Shown in pieces: positions 37,113 through 49,000 of a stretch of DNA of 64,000 nucleotides. Origin of the DNA: Phalacrocorax aristotelis (taxonomy: Eukaryota > Chordata > Aves > Suliformes > Phalacrocoracidae). Made by a program: the position numbers and the translations under genes. The stretch's first letter is position 1. Each line of letters starts with the position of its first letter. Location: the NCBI RefSeq assembly GCF_949628215.1, contig NC_134278.1, positions 45,510,191 through 45,574,190 on the forward strand. Direction: 5' to 3'. The notes under the pieces are model-generated. The model worked only from the letters and a program-made list of their open reading frames with translations, ran no database searches and was not told the DNA's origin.

Positions 37113-37118
37113 AATAAA
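37113..37118 (+). terminator. POU3F2: Candidate POU3F2 poly(A) signal AATAAA
   Basis: A canonical AATAAA in the context GGGGAAAAATAAAACGCAGAG, followed by AU-rich sequence. It is the best-placed signal for a 3.1-kb 3' UTR. Another AATAAA at 35996 sits in a purely A-rich stretch and is less convincing. No strong GU-rich downstream element is visible. Confidence 0.5.
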
Positions 37119-37247
37119 ACGCAGAGATCCTTATATATTTATGTTAAAGTAATATTTTATTATCTACATAAAACAGAAATGCACAATACCTTCATAGTTT
37201 GTTCTAATTATTGAAATATCTTTATTTTATTTTTAAAAATAGCACAG

Positions 37248-37255
37248 ATTTGCAT
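37248..37255 (+). promoter_or_regulatory. Octamer site ATTTGCAT
   Basis: A perfect octamer about 130 bases past the main candidate poly(A) signal, in AT-rich sequence. It is a potential binding site for POU3F2 or other POU factors. Function is inferred only from the motif. Confidence 0.35.
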
Positions 37256-37355
37256 AGTTCTTAAGATTTGGAGGGAGAACACCCCAGTACTTATACTGAG
37301 CTGAGTTCTGTGTAACAAGCACCGCCATTCCTTTATATTTCATGGAAATTTTTGG

Positions 37356-37361
37356 AATAAA
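37356..37361 (+). terminator. POU3F2: Alternative poly(A) signal AATAAA
   Basis: A second canonical hexamer 243 bases downstream of the first (GGAATAAATTTG). It may serve as a distal cleavage signal for POU3F2; no downstream element settles the choice. Confidence 0.35.
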
Positions 37362-37624
37362 TTTGATGCCTTTAACGAGAGGTTCCACGTTCATAACTTC
37401 CAGGGTCTTGAAGGAGAGCCTCAGGAGCGGTGGTCACTGCGTCCCTCCGCAGATGAACCGCAGCGGTGTGTTTTGGAGCCTTGATTTCTGCGCGGGTAGG
37501 GGTGTCCTGCCTCGGGTGCCGCTGGGGAGATCTGCTCCTCGAGTGAGTTGCGTGCTCTGGCGGAAGGCGCGGGGGAGGAGAGCCTCTCCTCTTGTTCCCT
37601 TTGGGTAATTTCAGGTCTGATTCC

Positions 37625-37634
<10 letters not shown>

Positions 37635-37671
<37 letters not shown>
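37635..37671. repeat. (AG)18 microsatellite
   Basis: A perfect AG dinucleotide tract of about 18 units, preceded by a short A run, at the boundary between the POU3F2 3' flank and CpG island 5. Confidence 0.97.
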
Positions 37672-37674
<3 letters not shown>

Positions 37675-37689
37675 GCAAAAAGGCGGGGC

Positions 37690-40600
37690 TTAATAATGGG
37701 GAGTACTGTTTAAAAGCGGGAGGACGGCTCCGGCCGCCCGGCGGGGCTGCGCACCCCCGGGGGCGGGCGGGGGCTCCCCGGGCCCGGCAGCACCGCCGGG
37801 CCGAGCCGGCGGGGCCCGGCCTTTCCCGTTAGACCTCGGCGGCTCTGTAATGATGCCGGCGGGTCGTGCCCGGAGGGGTCCCTGCCTGGGGCGCCCCGCG
37901 GGGCCGGGGACGCTGGCGTGAGACACCCCACCCGAGGTGCGCTGGCGCAGGCGGTGCGTTCGCGTCGTTTTTGGCTGGCTCGGTCCCCCAAGCGCCATCC
38001 CCTGCTCTTCCCTCCTCCTTCCCCCCCCCCCCTTCCTTCACCGTAGTTTCTAGGCTTATTAGATTTAATCATCTTTTCTAACTCCTAGTCAATATTACAC
38101 TCATCCCGAACAGATTCAGCTAAATGATCTTATCAATAGTTTCGAAGAGAAGTGACAGAAAGAAGAAGTGTTTTGTGACCGCAGACGTGCTGACGGGTAA
38201 AATGTTGAAGCCGGGTATGGATTTAAAACTCCTCGGTCAATAGCCCGCGGAGCCGGCGGCGGAAAGCGAGCAGCCTCTGCCCTCTGCAGGACACTCGGGT
38301 GGGCGCCGGGGGAATATGTCGCCTTTGAAGGACAGGGCCCTGCCCTCGGCCAGCCCTCCCGCCTCGGGCGGACGGGAGGCGACTCGGCCGGAGGGCGCCC
38401 TGCCCGGCGGGGCAGGCCCGGCGCCGCGGGGATGGCCGCCGGGAGCCGCTGCTGGGGGCCGGGCCGCGCCCCCGGGGCTCTCTGCCCAAGCGAGAGGCTG
38501 GCCAGGTGGGAGCCACGGCTCTCGTCCTGGTGGCGGGGAGGCCGGCCGGCTGTGTGTGGGGGAGTCCTTTTCCCTGTCTCCTTCTCTCTTTTGGGAGAAA
38601 AAGGGGGGCGGGAAAGGAGCAGCCGTAGGACGCACCTTGTTCAGGTGGGGGTCGGGGTGCGCGGCAGCTCCCTGAGCTCCCCACCCTCGTTCCCAGCAGG
38701 GACTCTCTGTCGCAAATCCGATGACAACAACAAAAGCCCTGCTTCCTCGGCTCGCTCCCTCTGACGGAGGTCGAAACTGGAAGGCGGGAGGGAGACTCTG
38801 TGTCCCGAAGCCCTCGAGTCCTGCTTGCCTTCCCCCGTCCCCCCGGCTCCGCGGGGGTGGGAGGCAGCGGTTGGGGCTCCCCGGCCCGGGGACCCCCCCT
38901 TTCGCCGACGGGAGGGGCCGCCCAGCCGCGCCAGCTCTCCCGAAGAGGGGCAAAAGGGATCCGGGGCTTGGAAACAGAGACGCGGGGAAAGGAGGATCAA
39001 TGCGGCAGAGCCCCCAGGCTGCGGGCCAGGCCGGGGTGGTGCCTCGCCAGGTGATGCCCCCGGGCCTGGCATTGTGCGGGACTCCCGGTGCGGGCAGAGG
39101 CGCCGGACGCCCCCGGTTCCGTCCCGTCGTGTCTGTATCTTTCTCTCCCCCTCGGGTTTTGCTGACGGGAGCTCGGGGTTCTACCCCCTGCCCACCGAGA
39201 CCTCCAGTGCCCGCTTCCCGGCCGCGGGGGCACGACGGGACGGACGGGCTGCCTCCGCCTTCCCGGCCTCCTGCTCCCGAACCCAGCATGGGGCCGCCCC
39301 TCCTCTTCCTCCGGCCCCTCTGCTGAGGGAACCCCGTCGACCCTGTCCCCCGGCCGCCTGCCCCTGCCCGCCGGGGCGGTCCCGGACCCCGGAGTCGTTT
39401 CTCGCCGCCTTGTTGATGGGTTTTGATGGCTCTTTGTTCCACCGCCGTCGGTGCCGCGGGGTTTCTCCGGGGACCGGGGACCCGCCCGGGGAGGGGAGGC
39501 GACGGCCCCCGGTGGGCGATGGGGCTCGGCGGCGGCGGGGAGAGAGGCACTGAGTTTAGGCCGGCTTAAATAAACCTCTGGGTTTAGATAGAGCCGTAGG
39601 GAGGGTCGCCTAGACGGGGTGTTCCCCCGGTCAGGGCCCGGGCAGCGCCTTGCGGGGCAGGGGAGTGGGAGCCAGACGAGGTGGGGAGGAAGATGTCCGT
39701 GGCTTCCCGGTGGGTGGATAGGGCAGCGGCGGCCTTTTGCTGCCTCGAAAAGGGAGGCTGGGCGTTGTGGTCTGTCTTGGAAAACGTGGCTCGGGGATTA
39801 TCTATTTATTTTGTGTTTCGGAAGGGGCGGGGGGCTGGGCTGCCGCTCCGGCTTTAATCTTGAGATGGGAAAGAAAAAAAAAAAAGAAACCAACCCAAAT
39901 TTTCAGAGTTGCGGACGCTAAGTCGGTACTTTGTGCTCGGGGCACAGCCGGGTTGTCGTCGGGGATGTGGGAAGCTGCTCCGAAGAAGGCGAGTGCCGCC
40001 CAGGCTCGGCCGGGTGCTCGGGGCAGGAGCGGGTCCTTCTCCGGGGGAAATTATTTAGAGCAGAAGCAAAGCGTGCTTTAGCAGGAATGGTAAAATAGAA
40101 GGCAGGAACTCTTTCCCACACCCGACTTCCCACTAGATTACAAAACAAACAAGTGCTTGGTTTGTAGGGCTTTTCGGCAGGCGAGTCCGAGCCGGGGGAG
40201 CGGCGGAAACCCCTCGCCGGTGCCGGCGGGAGGGGCGGCGGGCGCTGCGCCCTTCCCCGAGGGGGCGGACGGCGGGGAGCGGGGGCTCCGGACCCCTTCG
40301 CCCTGGGGACGGGGCGAGTTCTGCCGGTGCCCTCCCGGCCCCGTCCGTGCACAGGATCCGTCCCCGCCGGGGCAGAGCCGCTGCCTCCCCGGGGCGAGGG
40401 GCGCGGGGGGCCGGCCTGGAGGACCCCGCTGCTCCCGGGACGCTGCCCCGGGGAGCCGCCGGGGCGGGGAGGCGGCGCCGGGCTCCAGTTGCCTGTCTCG
40501 GCTGCGGCTCCGCCGCTGGTCCCGCAGAGCTCGGCCCGGGCGGGCTGAACCGAACCGCCCCGTGTGTCCCGGGCAGGGCCGCACCGGCGCCGGTTTTGAG

Positions 40601-40780
40601 GGTCAAAAAGGGAGCAGGGCGGTCAGAAGTTGGCGTTTCTTCCCCTCCTCCTGGCAGGGCGGTAAAGCCCGGCAGGAAAACCCGGGCAGAGGCAGCTCGC
40701 CAAAGTGGTGGCGAGCCCGTTCTCCCCCTCCTCTTCCCCGTCCCGTCCCCTCTCGTCCCGGGAGCTGCGAGAGGCGCTCG
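37690..40780. promoter_or_regulatory. CpG island 5, downstream of POU3F2
   Basis: A 3-kb CpG-rich region, broken by an AT-rich block at 38040-38220 (GGCTTATTAGATTTAATC, TTATCAATAG) that looks like a small enhancer. A minus-strand frame of 437 codons (38237-39550) and plus-strand frames of over 200 codons are open here, but the translations are Pro/Gly/Arg/Ala low-complexity with no domain. It is probably a regulatory island or the start of a non-coding RNA. No CCAAT/GC-box arrangement as clear as that of POU3F2 was found. Confidence 0.7.
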
Positions 40781-40799
40781 TCTAAAAGTTAGGACTTGT

Positions 40800-41720
40800 T
40801 TTTAGCCGGCCTGACTCATTCATTAATTCTCTTTCCCTCCTTGATTCATTCATGTCTGCAGTCATTCATTGCCAAGTCCATGGAGGCATCAGCTCCTTGG
40901 TCAGTAGGGGAGACGTACAAACAAGGATGGTGCTATTTATTTCCCTCTGCCTGTGGATTTCTAAGACGTTCAAGCAGGCACAATCATTAAACTAATTTGT
41001 ATTTGATTGTTTGGGCGGACGGGGGTGAATTTTATTGCACTAAGCATTCAAGCACGCACGCATCGCTGATTACCAGTATACATTAAATAAAGTTGTTTGT
41101 ACACATTGTCTTACCACATATAGGCAGTCTTATTATTCTAATTACTCTAATTAGTGCATTGAAATGTTTTCTACTTGATTTGAGGAGACAGTGATTAGTT
41201 CTATTACTTCTTTTAACTCTTATTTCATGGAAAACTGTTGATGCATGAAACAATTACCTTGTTTCTCTTTAATATAGCGCGGGCCAAAAATATGAGGAAA
41301 TGATGCCGTTGGCGGGTAGAAACATCCGTCTATTTTCCCTTTTTAAAAGAGCTTCAATTTTTTATAGACCACCCCTCAGATAGGCACTTTCCCCCGCTCC
41401 CGAGCTTTCGCAAATAATTATTTCTAGCAAAACCAGCACTTTTTTCCTTTACAATTTCTTCCACTAGTGCTTTGGTTCTTTACGGTTGTAGCATTTACCT
41501 TTTTTTGTCCTAAAAAAAAAATAAATAAAAGGAGGCTGAGGTATATTTGATGCGATTCTATTTCGTAAGTTTTAAATTGAAGTTACTATTAATTGATAAG
41601 ATCCGTTCATCAAACACGTTACTTCGATAGGGAATTGTAATTAAAACCTTAATCCCGTTTGAGACTTATTTTTGTCTTAAACACTTTCTTAGGGGATTTT
41701 TTTTTTCTTCCTTTTCGGTG
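40800..41720. promoter_or_regulatory. Putative conserved enhancer block
   Basis: AT-rich, non-repetitive DNA between two CpG islands. It carries repeated CATTCATT words (40816-40870), two CTAATTA homeodomain motifs nine bases apart (41138-41144, 41147-41153), TTAATTGATAAG, and CpG-bearing words such as ATAGCGCGGGCC and ACACGTTACTTCG. Retained CpGs in AT-rich DNA and the density of homeodomain cores suggest constraint. No coding frame is present. Conservation was not tested. Confidence 0.45.
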
Positions 41721-42087
41721 GCTGTTGCCGTTTAAGCGCGGCGGCGATACGGAGCGGAGCCCACACCCCGCCACACCACGGGGGTTATTTCGTTATCAAA
41801 ATACCCGTATTTACTTATCGAGCCGATAGAGGTTTTGTGTCGAGTTTTGGGATTTGTGTGTGTACGTGCGTGTGTGCGGTTTTGCCTTTTATGTTGATGT
41901 GTCGGCCACTTAAACCCGGCCGGTGACAAAGCAGGCGGCGGGGAGGGAATCTCGCCTTCCTCTCACGTTACAGGCAGGGAGACTGGCTACTTCTCCGTCG
42001 TAAAAACACTGCTTTTATTGTTGGTGTCTGCCCCCCCTTCCCGCTAGTTTGTTAAATAAATACGAAGGGGTGGAGAGGGAAAAAAAT

Positions 42088-42126
42088 ATTTATATATATA
42101 TATATATAAAAAAAAAAAAAAAAAAA
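42088..42126. repeat. (TA)n plus poly(A) tract
   Basis: A short TA dinucleotide run is followed by a run of about 19 A residues. Low-complexity sequence with no retroposon body recognised upstream. Confidence 0.85.
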
Positions 42127-42279
42127 GGAAAAAAAGAAACGCAAACCGTCCCGTAAATTCCTAGAAGTCCAGGTCTGGAGGGAAATCTATGGAGTTACAT
42201 AGGTAAATACTGGGCCTAGGCTGCTTATACTTTTAATATTTAAACTGGGATTATAGGGGATCTAAAGACGCCTTCCTAA

Positions 42280-43080
42280 CCTTTGCCAATTGCCTCTGCA
42301 AGGAGAAATCCCGCAAGACGCACGAAGGGGCGAGGCGGCTTCCCCTCGCCCCCGACAAACCTGGCGTGGCCGGGGACCGAGTTTCCCCCAGGATCGAGGT
42401 GGGGAAGTGGGGAGACGGGGACAGCGGTGGGCTTTGGGGGGGGGGGAAGGGGGGGAATGTTGGCGGGGTGTGTGTTTCATTTCTCCTTCCCGCAGAGTTT
42501 CGTCTCGCCCAGCTCCGTGGACCGGCCTCAGCACCAGCAGCGCTTCGGCCCGGGGAGGATGCCACCGGCCCCGGCTCCGGCTCCGGCCCCGGTCCCGGGG
42601 ACCGGAGCCGGAGCCGGGGCCACGCGTGGAGCGTGGGCTCCCCCCAGCGGCCGCCGCCGCCGCCGCGGGGACTCCCCCGGGAAGGGCAGGGGAGCATCCC
42701 CCTCTCCTCTCCGGGATCTTTCTCCCTCCTTGGACTTAAGAAGGACGGGGCAGAGCTCCGGGCCACCCGGCGGAGAGGTCGCTGGAGCCCACGCTGCCTC
42801 TGCCTGTGTGTGCGTGGGGAGGGGGAAAGTAAGTTGTGAGTACGCTTGTTGTCCTTGCTCCGCCCCGCCACCCGTGGACGGGGAGACCTGTGGGGCTCGG
42901 CTCTTCCGACGGCGCTGCGTGGCCACGGTGTCCTTCCTGCTGCTCTGTCCCCAATTTTGCTGCGAGGTCAGGTTTCCCGCAGCCCGTGGGAGCCGCTCTG
43001 CACCCCGCCACGCATCCCCTGGCCCGCGTCCCACTGCAGGGACCTCCGCCAGCACCTTCCCCACCCGGATCCCTTCTTCT
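42280..43080. promoter_or_regulatory. CpG island 6, downstream of POU3F2
   Basis: A GC-rich, CpG-dense segment ending near 43080. It contains G-runs at about 42436-42458 and a perfect 20-bp inverted repeat (42567-42621). Open frames on both strands are low-complexity. This is the last CpG island on the 3' side; beyond it the sequence returns to AT-rich intergenic DNA. Confidence 0.7.
42567..42621. repeat. Perfect 20-bp GC-rich inverted repeat
   Basis: Arms 42567-42586 and 42602-42621 are exact reverse complements built from GGCTCC/GGAGCC and GGCCCC units, separated by a 15-base GC-rich spacer. It could extrude as a hairpin in DNA or fold in RNA. Confidence 0.95.
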
Positions 43081-46000
43081 AGGTGTGCGTGGTGGGGTGT
43101 GTGTCCCAAATCTCACCGTTTCACCAAACAGCTTCTGTTCTTGCTGAAGTTGAATCATCCCAGATGCCAGACCATGACCAAAGGCCTCCAAAAACCCCAA
43201 AGCAACCCCTAAACCTCACCCATTTGGGTGAAACCTCCGTTTCCCAGCAACAGACAGCCAGAGGAAGCCCTGGTCTCCTGCGGGGCCATTTGGTGCTGGC
43301 TGGGTGATCTCGCTTTCCACCCAACACCACAACAGCCTCACGGCACAACTGCAACACCCTCCCCAAACTGCCTGACAGCTGTCAGGGGTTCGGCTCTTTA
43401 CGGGACTCAGACCCCGTCAGCAGCACTGGCTAGGAAGACCGTACGAGTTTACGTCTTGCGTTTATTTCAGTGCTCCCGGTTTTGTAACTACCGCTTGCCA
43501 CGCTGCGCAAGTAGGTGCGGAAAACATTAAAATATTGTGAATATCAAGAACCCAAGCCATTCAGACATTCTGCTGCAGCAGACTGTAGTGCACTGGAAAC
43601 AGATAAGTGACAGATCACGATCTCAGAGTCTCTTGCTAACTCAACAAGCAAATTGAGCTGAAAGAAAACAAAACAAAACAAAAGAAAAACCAAGAAAGAT
43701 TAAGTTGTAGGAAGGAATGAGCCTTCTGCGTAAAACTAATCACACTACAGATAGTCAATCGTGTAGCACTAAGCAGACATCGGAGAAAACAACCAGTTTT
43801 CCAGCTGAACGTCACTTGTGGGCCTATTCAGATAACAGAAATAAGATGCTGTGCACACGGCTGGAACAGGGAAGGTAAGCAGCGGCTGCACCTTCCACTG
43901 CAGACCAAGCCCGTGTCAGCCCTAGCTGTGGAGGTAGCTCTCTTCGCAGTAGCCAGAAAGCCACAACAAAGCTTCACCCTCTAAAGGGAAAAGCCGGCTT
44001 TGTTTCAGGGACCCTTCCTAAACTGGCAGATAAGTCAGGATGGATTTATTTGTGAATGGGTCTGTGGTGCTGGATAACATTGATATTTTGCATACTAATT
44101 TTGCGGAACACCCTCGGTGTATAAATTGTATCCCAAGACAGACAGTTTTAATTTTGGGTAGAACCTAGGCCCTTAACTTAAGCAGTCCCTTTTTAAAATT
44201 ATCAATGTCTGGCCCTTCAAATCGGGCGAGAAAAAGGATGGAGAGCCCAGCCTGCCCACACACCTTCTGTGGCCGACTAAGGGAGGGAGGTGTTTCAGAG
44301 CACCTGCAGAGGGGCAGCCACTCCATTTGGCTTCGGCGCTGCCACCTCTGCAGCCAACCATTCAGAAATACAGGCCCACCCACAGCAGGGGCCAGGCTGC
44401 TGGGTATCTGTTTAGAGCTACACATCTATAGGGGCAGGTTAGATTTCACTTCTCTCCTGCACAAGGGCCCTACCTACAAGGCTGAAATCAATCTCCCTCT
44501 TCCCCGCCTGGCCCAGCACTGTGACTCTTGCACTCCTGGCTCTACGTCTCCCATGAAAGGGCAGGAGGCGGCTCACCCAGAGCACCGCCATGTAACCCAG
44601 CAGCTAAGCCTCAGCTTCAGTTCCCCTTGGCCTGAGCCCCAGGTTTCCTAGAACCTAGTGGTGCCCCAGCACCAGACTTGGACCTAACACTTACCAGGTC
44701 AAATAAGGTCAGGTGCAGTAGGTGTTCAGCACCTGCTAGTCCTAAACACACAGCCTAAACACAGCCACAGGCTGTTACAGCCCTGTCATTTAGATGCCCC
44801 AAATGCTTTCTATTTAAGACCAAACTCAGCAGTGTCCTGGGGGTCTGGGGTAAGAAGGATGCGCTGTGGAGTTTGCAGGAGCCCTTAGAGGCAGCAGCTG
44901 TGACAGCGGTGAGTGCTGTAAAACATGAGCAACAGCCTCATCAAAATGCCACAATCCCAACCTGTTACCCAACACAGAAGAGTATCCTGAGTGAATACAG
45001 CCCATTTTCTCATTTCTGTTAGTTTTCAGACAAAATATAGCATTGATATTTCTTGACCAGAGGGAACGGCCTCTCTGCCTTCCCTGGACAGATCCTGCTG
45101 TTCTGTGCGAGCGGGGCCACGACAGGTACTAACCTCCCAGCAAACAGAAAGATGCACAAAGAAGCTGGAGTTCCCTCACTCTTGCAGATTTAAACTCAAC
45201 ATCTGTAGAAGACCTCTGGCAAACCGTGTTTTTATAAGGAGACAGTGTTGTTCTGAGAAAAAAGATATGCTAGGAAGCCTATCTTCACTTATTCTCTTCC
45301 ATACATTTTCACTTATTCTCTTACAGCATGTAAGGAAAAAAATCTCTTTATTAATAAAATTGCATTCAACAATTTTAGATGATACACTGTGGTAACACTG
45401 AAAGTAGGGTATGATACATGCCACAGAGCAACTGCATGCACAAGGGTGATCCATCTACTGACGCATGGCACTAAACTCCTCCATAGTTGAATACGGCAGC
45501 TCTATGAACCTGACCTCTGGTACCGTTCCTGCCAACTGAACGACGTAAAAACTGCCGAAGGCCTGTATATTTAGGAAAATGTGAAAAGGTGGGTCATCCC
45601 CTCGCAACCGAATTCTTTGCTATCAGGTGACAGATAGCACCTGATCATTAGCTGGAGATCATTAATCTCGATCTGTGCCGCCTTTCTGGGGATCTGCCAC
45701 TGTAAGCAATGGAGGCACAGATGTAAAAGCCTCTGTGCCTTTTGGAGAGCAGCAGAACACCCATGGATCAATACTTTAACTTGAAAGCTGCTGTCATTCC
45801 CTGAAGAGACTGAATTATTTAAAAGTATATATAAAAATTAGAGCGGTAGTGTAGATCTCTAGGTTTGATTGGTACCTGCTGTATTTTGCTCTTACAAACC
45901 CTTTCTCTTGGCCAATTCAAAGATAACAATTTACTCTTGCATAACATAAGTTCTCCATGAACCTCATTAGTACAAGGTACAGTAAATATTACCTGACCAC

Positions 46001-49000
46001 ACACAGGTGGGAAGTGAATTACAAGTTTAGTAACTCGTCCCCAGGTCAATCGGCAGGCATAGCACTGACGATGACACAGCCCGCGGTGCCCACTTTAAGG
46101 CTCTCTGGACCTACCCACCACTTTTTTCCCCTTCTCCATCACTTAAAAAAGATGAGCATCTTACGTTCAACACTAGGGAGTGGTTGCAGACCATAAAGAT
46201 GTCTGCTGGAGGAATGGAAGTTCCTGCAAAGCGTCCCATCAAGCCTATCAATACATTGTATGGAAAAAAATATATACAAATGCTGAAAACAGCGTGTCAT
46301 CACCTTCTGTGAACTCTCCCTGTGATGGTCAGATAATTTTGCACACAAACCCTTCACAATTACTAAGCCGAAGTGACTGCAAAAGCGCAGTAAAGATTTC
46401 TCTAAACAGAGACGCCGCAGAGCAAGTTCTCTGAAGTTCATCCCAACGCGCACTCGCTCTACGTATTTTCAAAATGCTCAATTAAGCAGTTTCGCACTCT
46501 AACATTTTACTGTAGTCACTGCAAGGGAACAGCTGCTCCCAGCCGCAGCATCCTGGGAACAGGTGTTGGAACGCGATAGCAGACACCAGACCCAACCATC
46601 TTCAGCGGCATCTTGAAGCAAGAATGAGAATTGCTTGCATCAGTCACACTTTCTGAGACGTAATGCAACTTTTTAATTCCCATTCTGGTTTTCATTAGCT
46701 CTGAGCTGCTTTTTGATAATTTTAGGCAACTGTTAAAATGACTGATTTAGACAAGGTGCTCTTGATCCTCCTATAAGAGGCCTCCTGTGCTGAAGGAACA
46801 GCTGGCCAAATCACTACCTTTTACTACTGGATAGCAGTACTAGAAAAAATAACCTAAGTGTACTGCCAATCGCATCTTTCTGTCACATTCAGTATAGTTT
46901 TAAAATGTAGAATGTTCCTTGTCTATTATCTTTTTTTTTTTTTTTAATTTTTTTGCCTGTGAGGACCTTTGTTTGAGTCCTGAGCTTGTAGCCAGTTAAC
47001 AAGCACTATTTATCCTTTCTACAAAGAACTAACGCAGACTCTATCACTGGGCTCCAACTGCACTTGGAGACCTCCTGGCCTGCAGTTTGAACTTAAATTC
47101 TTTGCGCATTTGCATCCAAAGGGATGGACATGACCTTGTTACAAAAATGCTGCTGCACTTATTTTAACTCCTAAAGGTATCTGGCAGTTTTGAACTCCCT
47201 GGTCACTGCGTCAGGGCATTTTTATTTCTAGCTCTTCGAAACTGAGGGAAAGCGTTATGTTAAGATCTGTTCATAATAATAAATGCCTGCATTGTATATG
47301 ATGACATTTGATATTACCAGTGAAAAAACAATTGCAGCGTGCATGGTATCAGATCTGCAGTGTTCTGCTTAAATTCAATAAAGATTGCCGATTGCATCTT
47401 AAAGTAACAGAGACAAGTTCACATTTTCGAAAGTCTTCACAGAACATGAATCTTTCCTCCATCCCTCTGGACTGATGACATGTAAATCTGCAGGTACGGA
47501 GAACGCGTAACTGCTTTCACTTCCCCGAATAGTAATGCGCTCCTGCCAAGTAATAGTGTAACAAAATGTATTGCAGGCTCTCAAGCATTAGAATCTGGAA
47601 ACCCTGAAATATCCTGAAATCTGCTTTTATCTATGTGGGGTTTTTTTAAGCCGTCTGCACGATCAGAAGTGCCACACAGAGGGACAGAGACACCCGACAA
47701 TTTTCAGCTACGTATGTGAATTCCCAATACTGCGAAAACAGCACCGCAGAACAGGTACCTGTCAGAAACAGGGCAGTCAGAAACGAAGCCTGAAACTGTA
47801 CTTAGCACGTGTCAAAAGTCACCTGCATTTTGTCCAAGACGCACAGAAGCCAGGTCCAGTCTCCTCCTTATGCTTCTCAATAATCAGAAGCACCGGCAGC
47901 TCTAAGTTGGTCCTAGAAGACAGTTTTAGCAAGTTTGAAAGGACACTGACCTGAGGCAAAGTTGTGATACAAAAGGTGAACATTTCAGTAGGTGCTGGAG
48001 ACAAAGTCTTAACAAACATTCCCTTAGAGATGCGAGAAGACAACTCAAAGCTTTGTATTTGTTTTAGTAGGAGTGTTGTCTTGAACCATTAATGGTATCA
48101 GGTGACTCTAACACTCACTCTACCTAGAAGGCGATGGGCACTGACCAGGCCAATACAGATTTGGTAAATATCTCTGAAACAATAAACAAACTTCTCAGGT
48201 AATTAATGAAAACAGGAGCACAAAGCCTAGCAAAGCAGTTACTCAGCACTCGGGCAAGTCGTGTCCAACCGACCACCTGTTCCCTTCTGGTTCCCATTTT
48301 CAAAGCTGCAGAACTCGATAACATCTCTGCTAAATTTAGAGTTTACTCTATTACTTAAGTTCCGCAACATTTAAACACAACTATATTGCTACCAATATAA
48401 TTAAAGGGATTAAGGACTACGTTATGGTAACATGATTTGCACTAGAGTACGGCATTATTCTTGAAAGAAATTCAACGGGTTTTTTTCTTGGTACATTGTA
48501 ATCTCCATATTCCGCTTTATATCCCGTCTGTCTATATCCATCTGTTGTCTCTTGCTCTGTACCTAGATCACAAACCTTTTCAGGAAACAAATCATTTATT
48601 TTGTGTTATGTACTTTGTTCCATGTGCTTTCATAGGGCTACAGTAAGCTAAATATTAAAAAATACCCCACTTTTCTTTAAAAAAAAAAAAGCCTACAACT
48701 TTGTATCTAAAAACACCCAGGGTAACTTATTTCAAGATAAACAGTGATAAAAATATGCCCAAACTGTTCCTCTGAATGCAGCATGTTTTGTGTTTTATTT
48801 CAGTTTTGTAAAATGAATGCACAAAAGGTCAATGAATGTAGACAATTTATTTTTGTTTTATTTATTCATTATTTTATGTACACTTGGTATTTTTCAACAC
48901 AGTCAAAGGGAAACAAGTGCAAAGCAAGGTAAATATTATAGGTTGAATACATCTGAACACACTTCTGTCATCTCTGAATTAGCAGACACTGACAACTCAG

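Larger units (their letters stand above)
33981..37140 (+). other. POU3F2: Probable POU3F2 3' UTR
   Basis: About 3.1 kb from the stop codon to a candidate poly(A) signal at 37113. No coding frame is convincing. Composition is unusual: a CCT repeat, a U-rich then an A-rich tract, GGCACC repeats, G13 and C21 homopolymers, a TTTC repeat, and many AU-rich stretches (TATTTAT-type) after 36800. The AT-rich blocks between the simple repeats (34700-35200, 36120-36400, 36900-37130) look conserved. Long AU-rich 3' UTRs are typical of this gene family; the exact 3' end is inferred. Confidence 0.65.

Noticed and set aside
38237-39550. 437-codon minus-strand frame in CpG island 5
   Set aside because: Pro/Gly/Arg-rich low-complexity translation that overlaps several equally long frames on the other strand; the pattern of non-coding GC-rich DNA.
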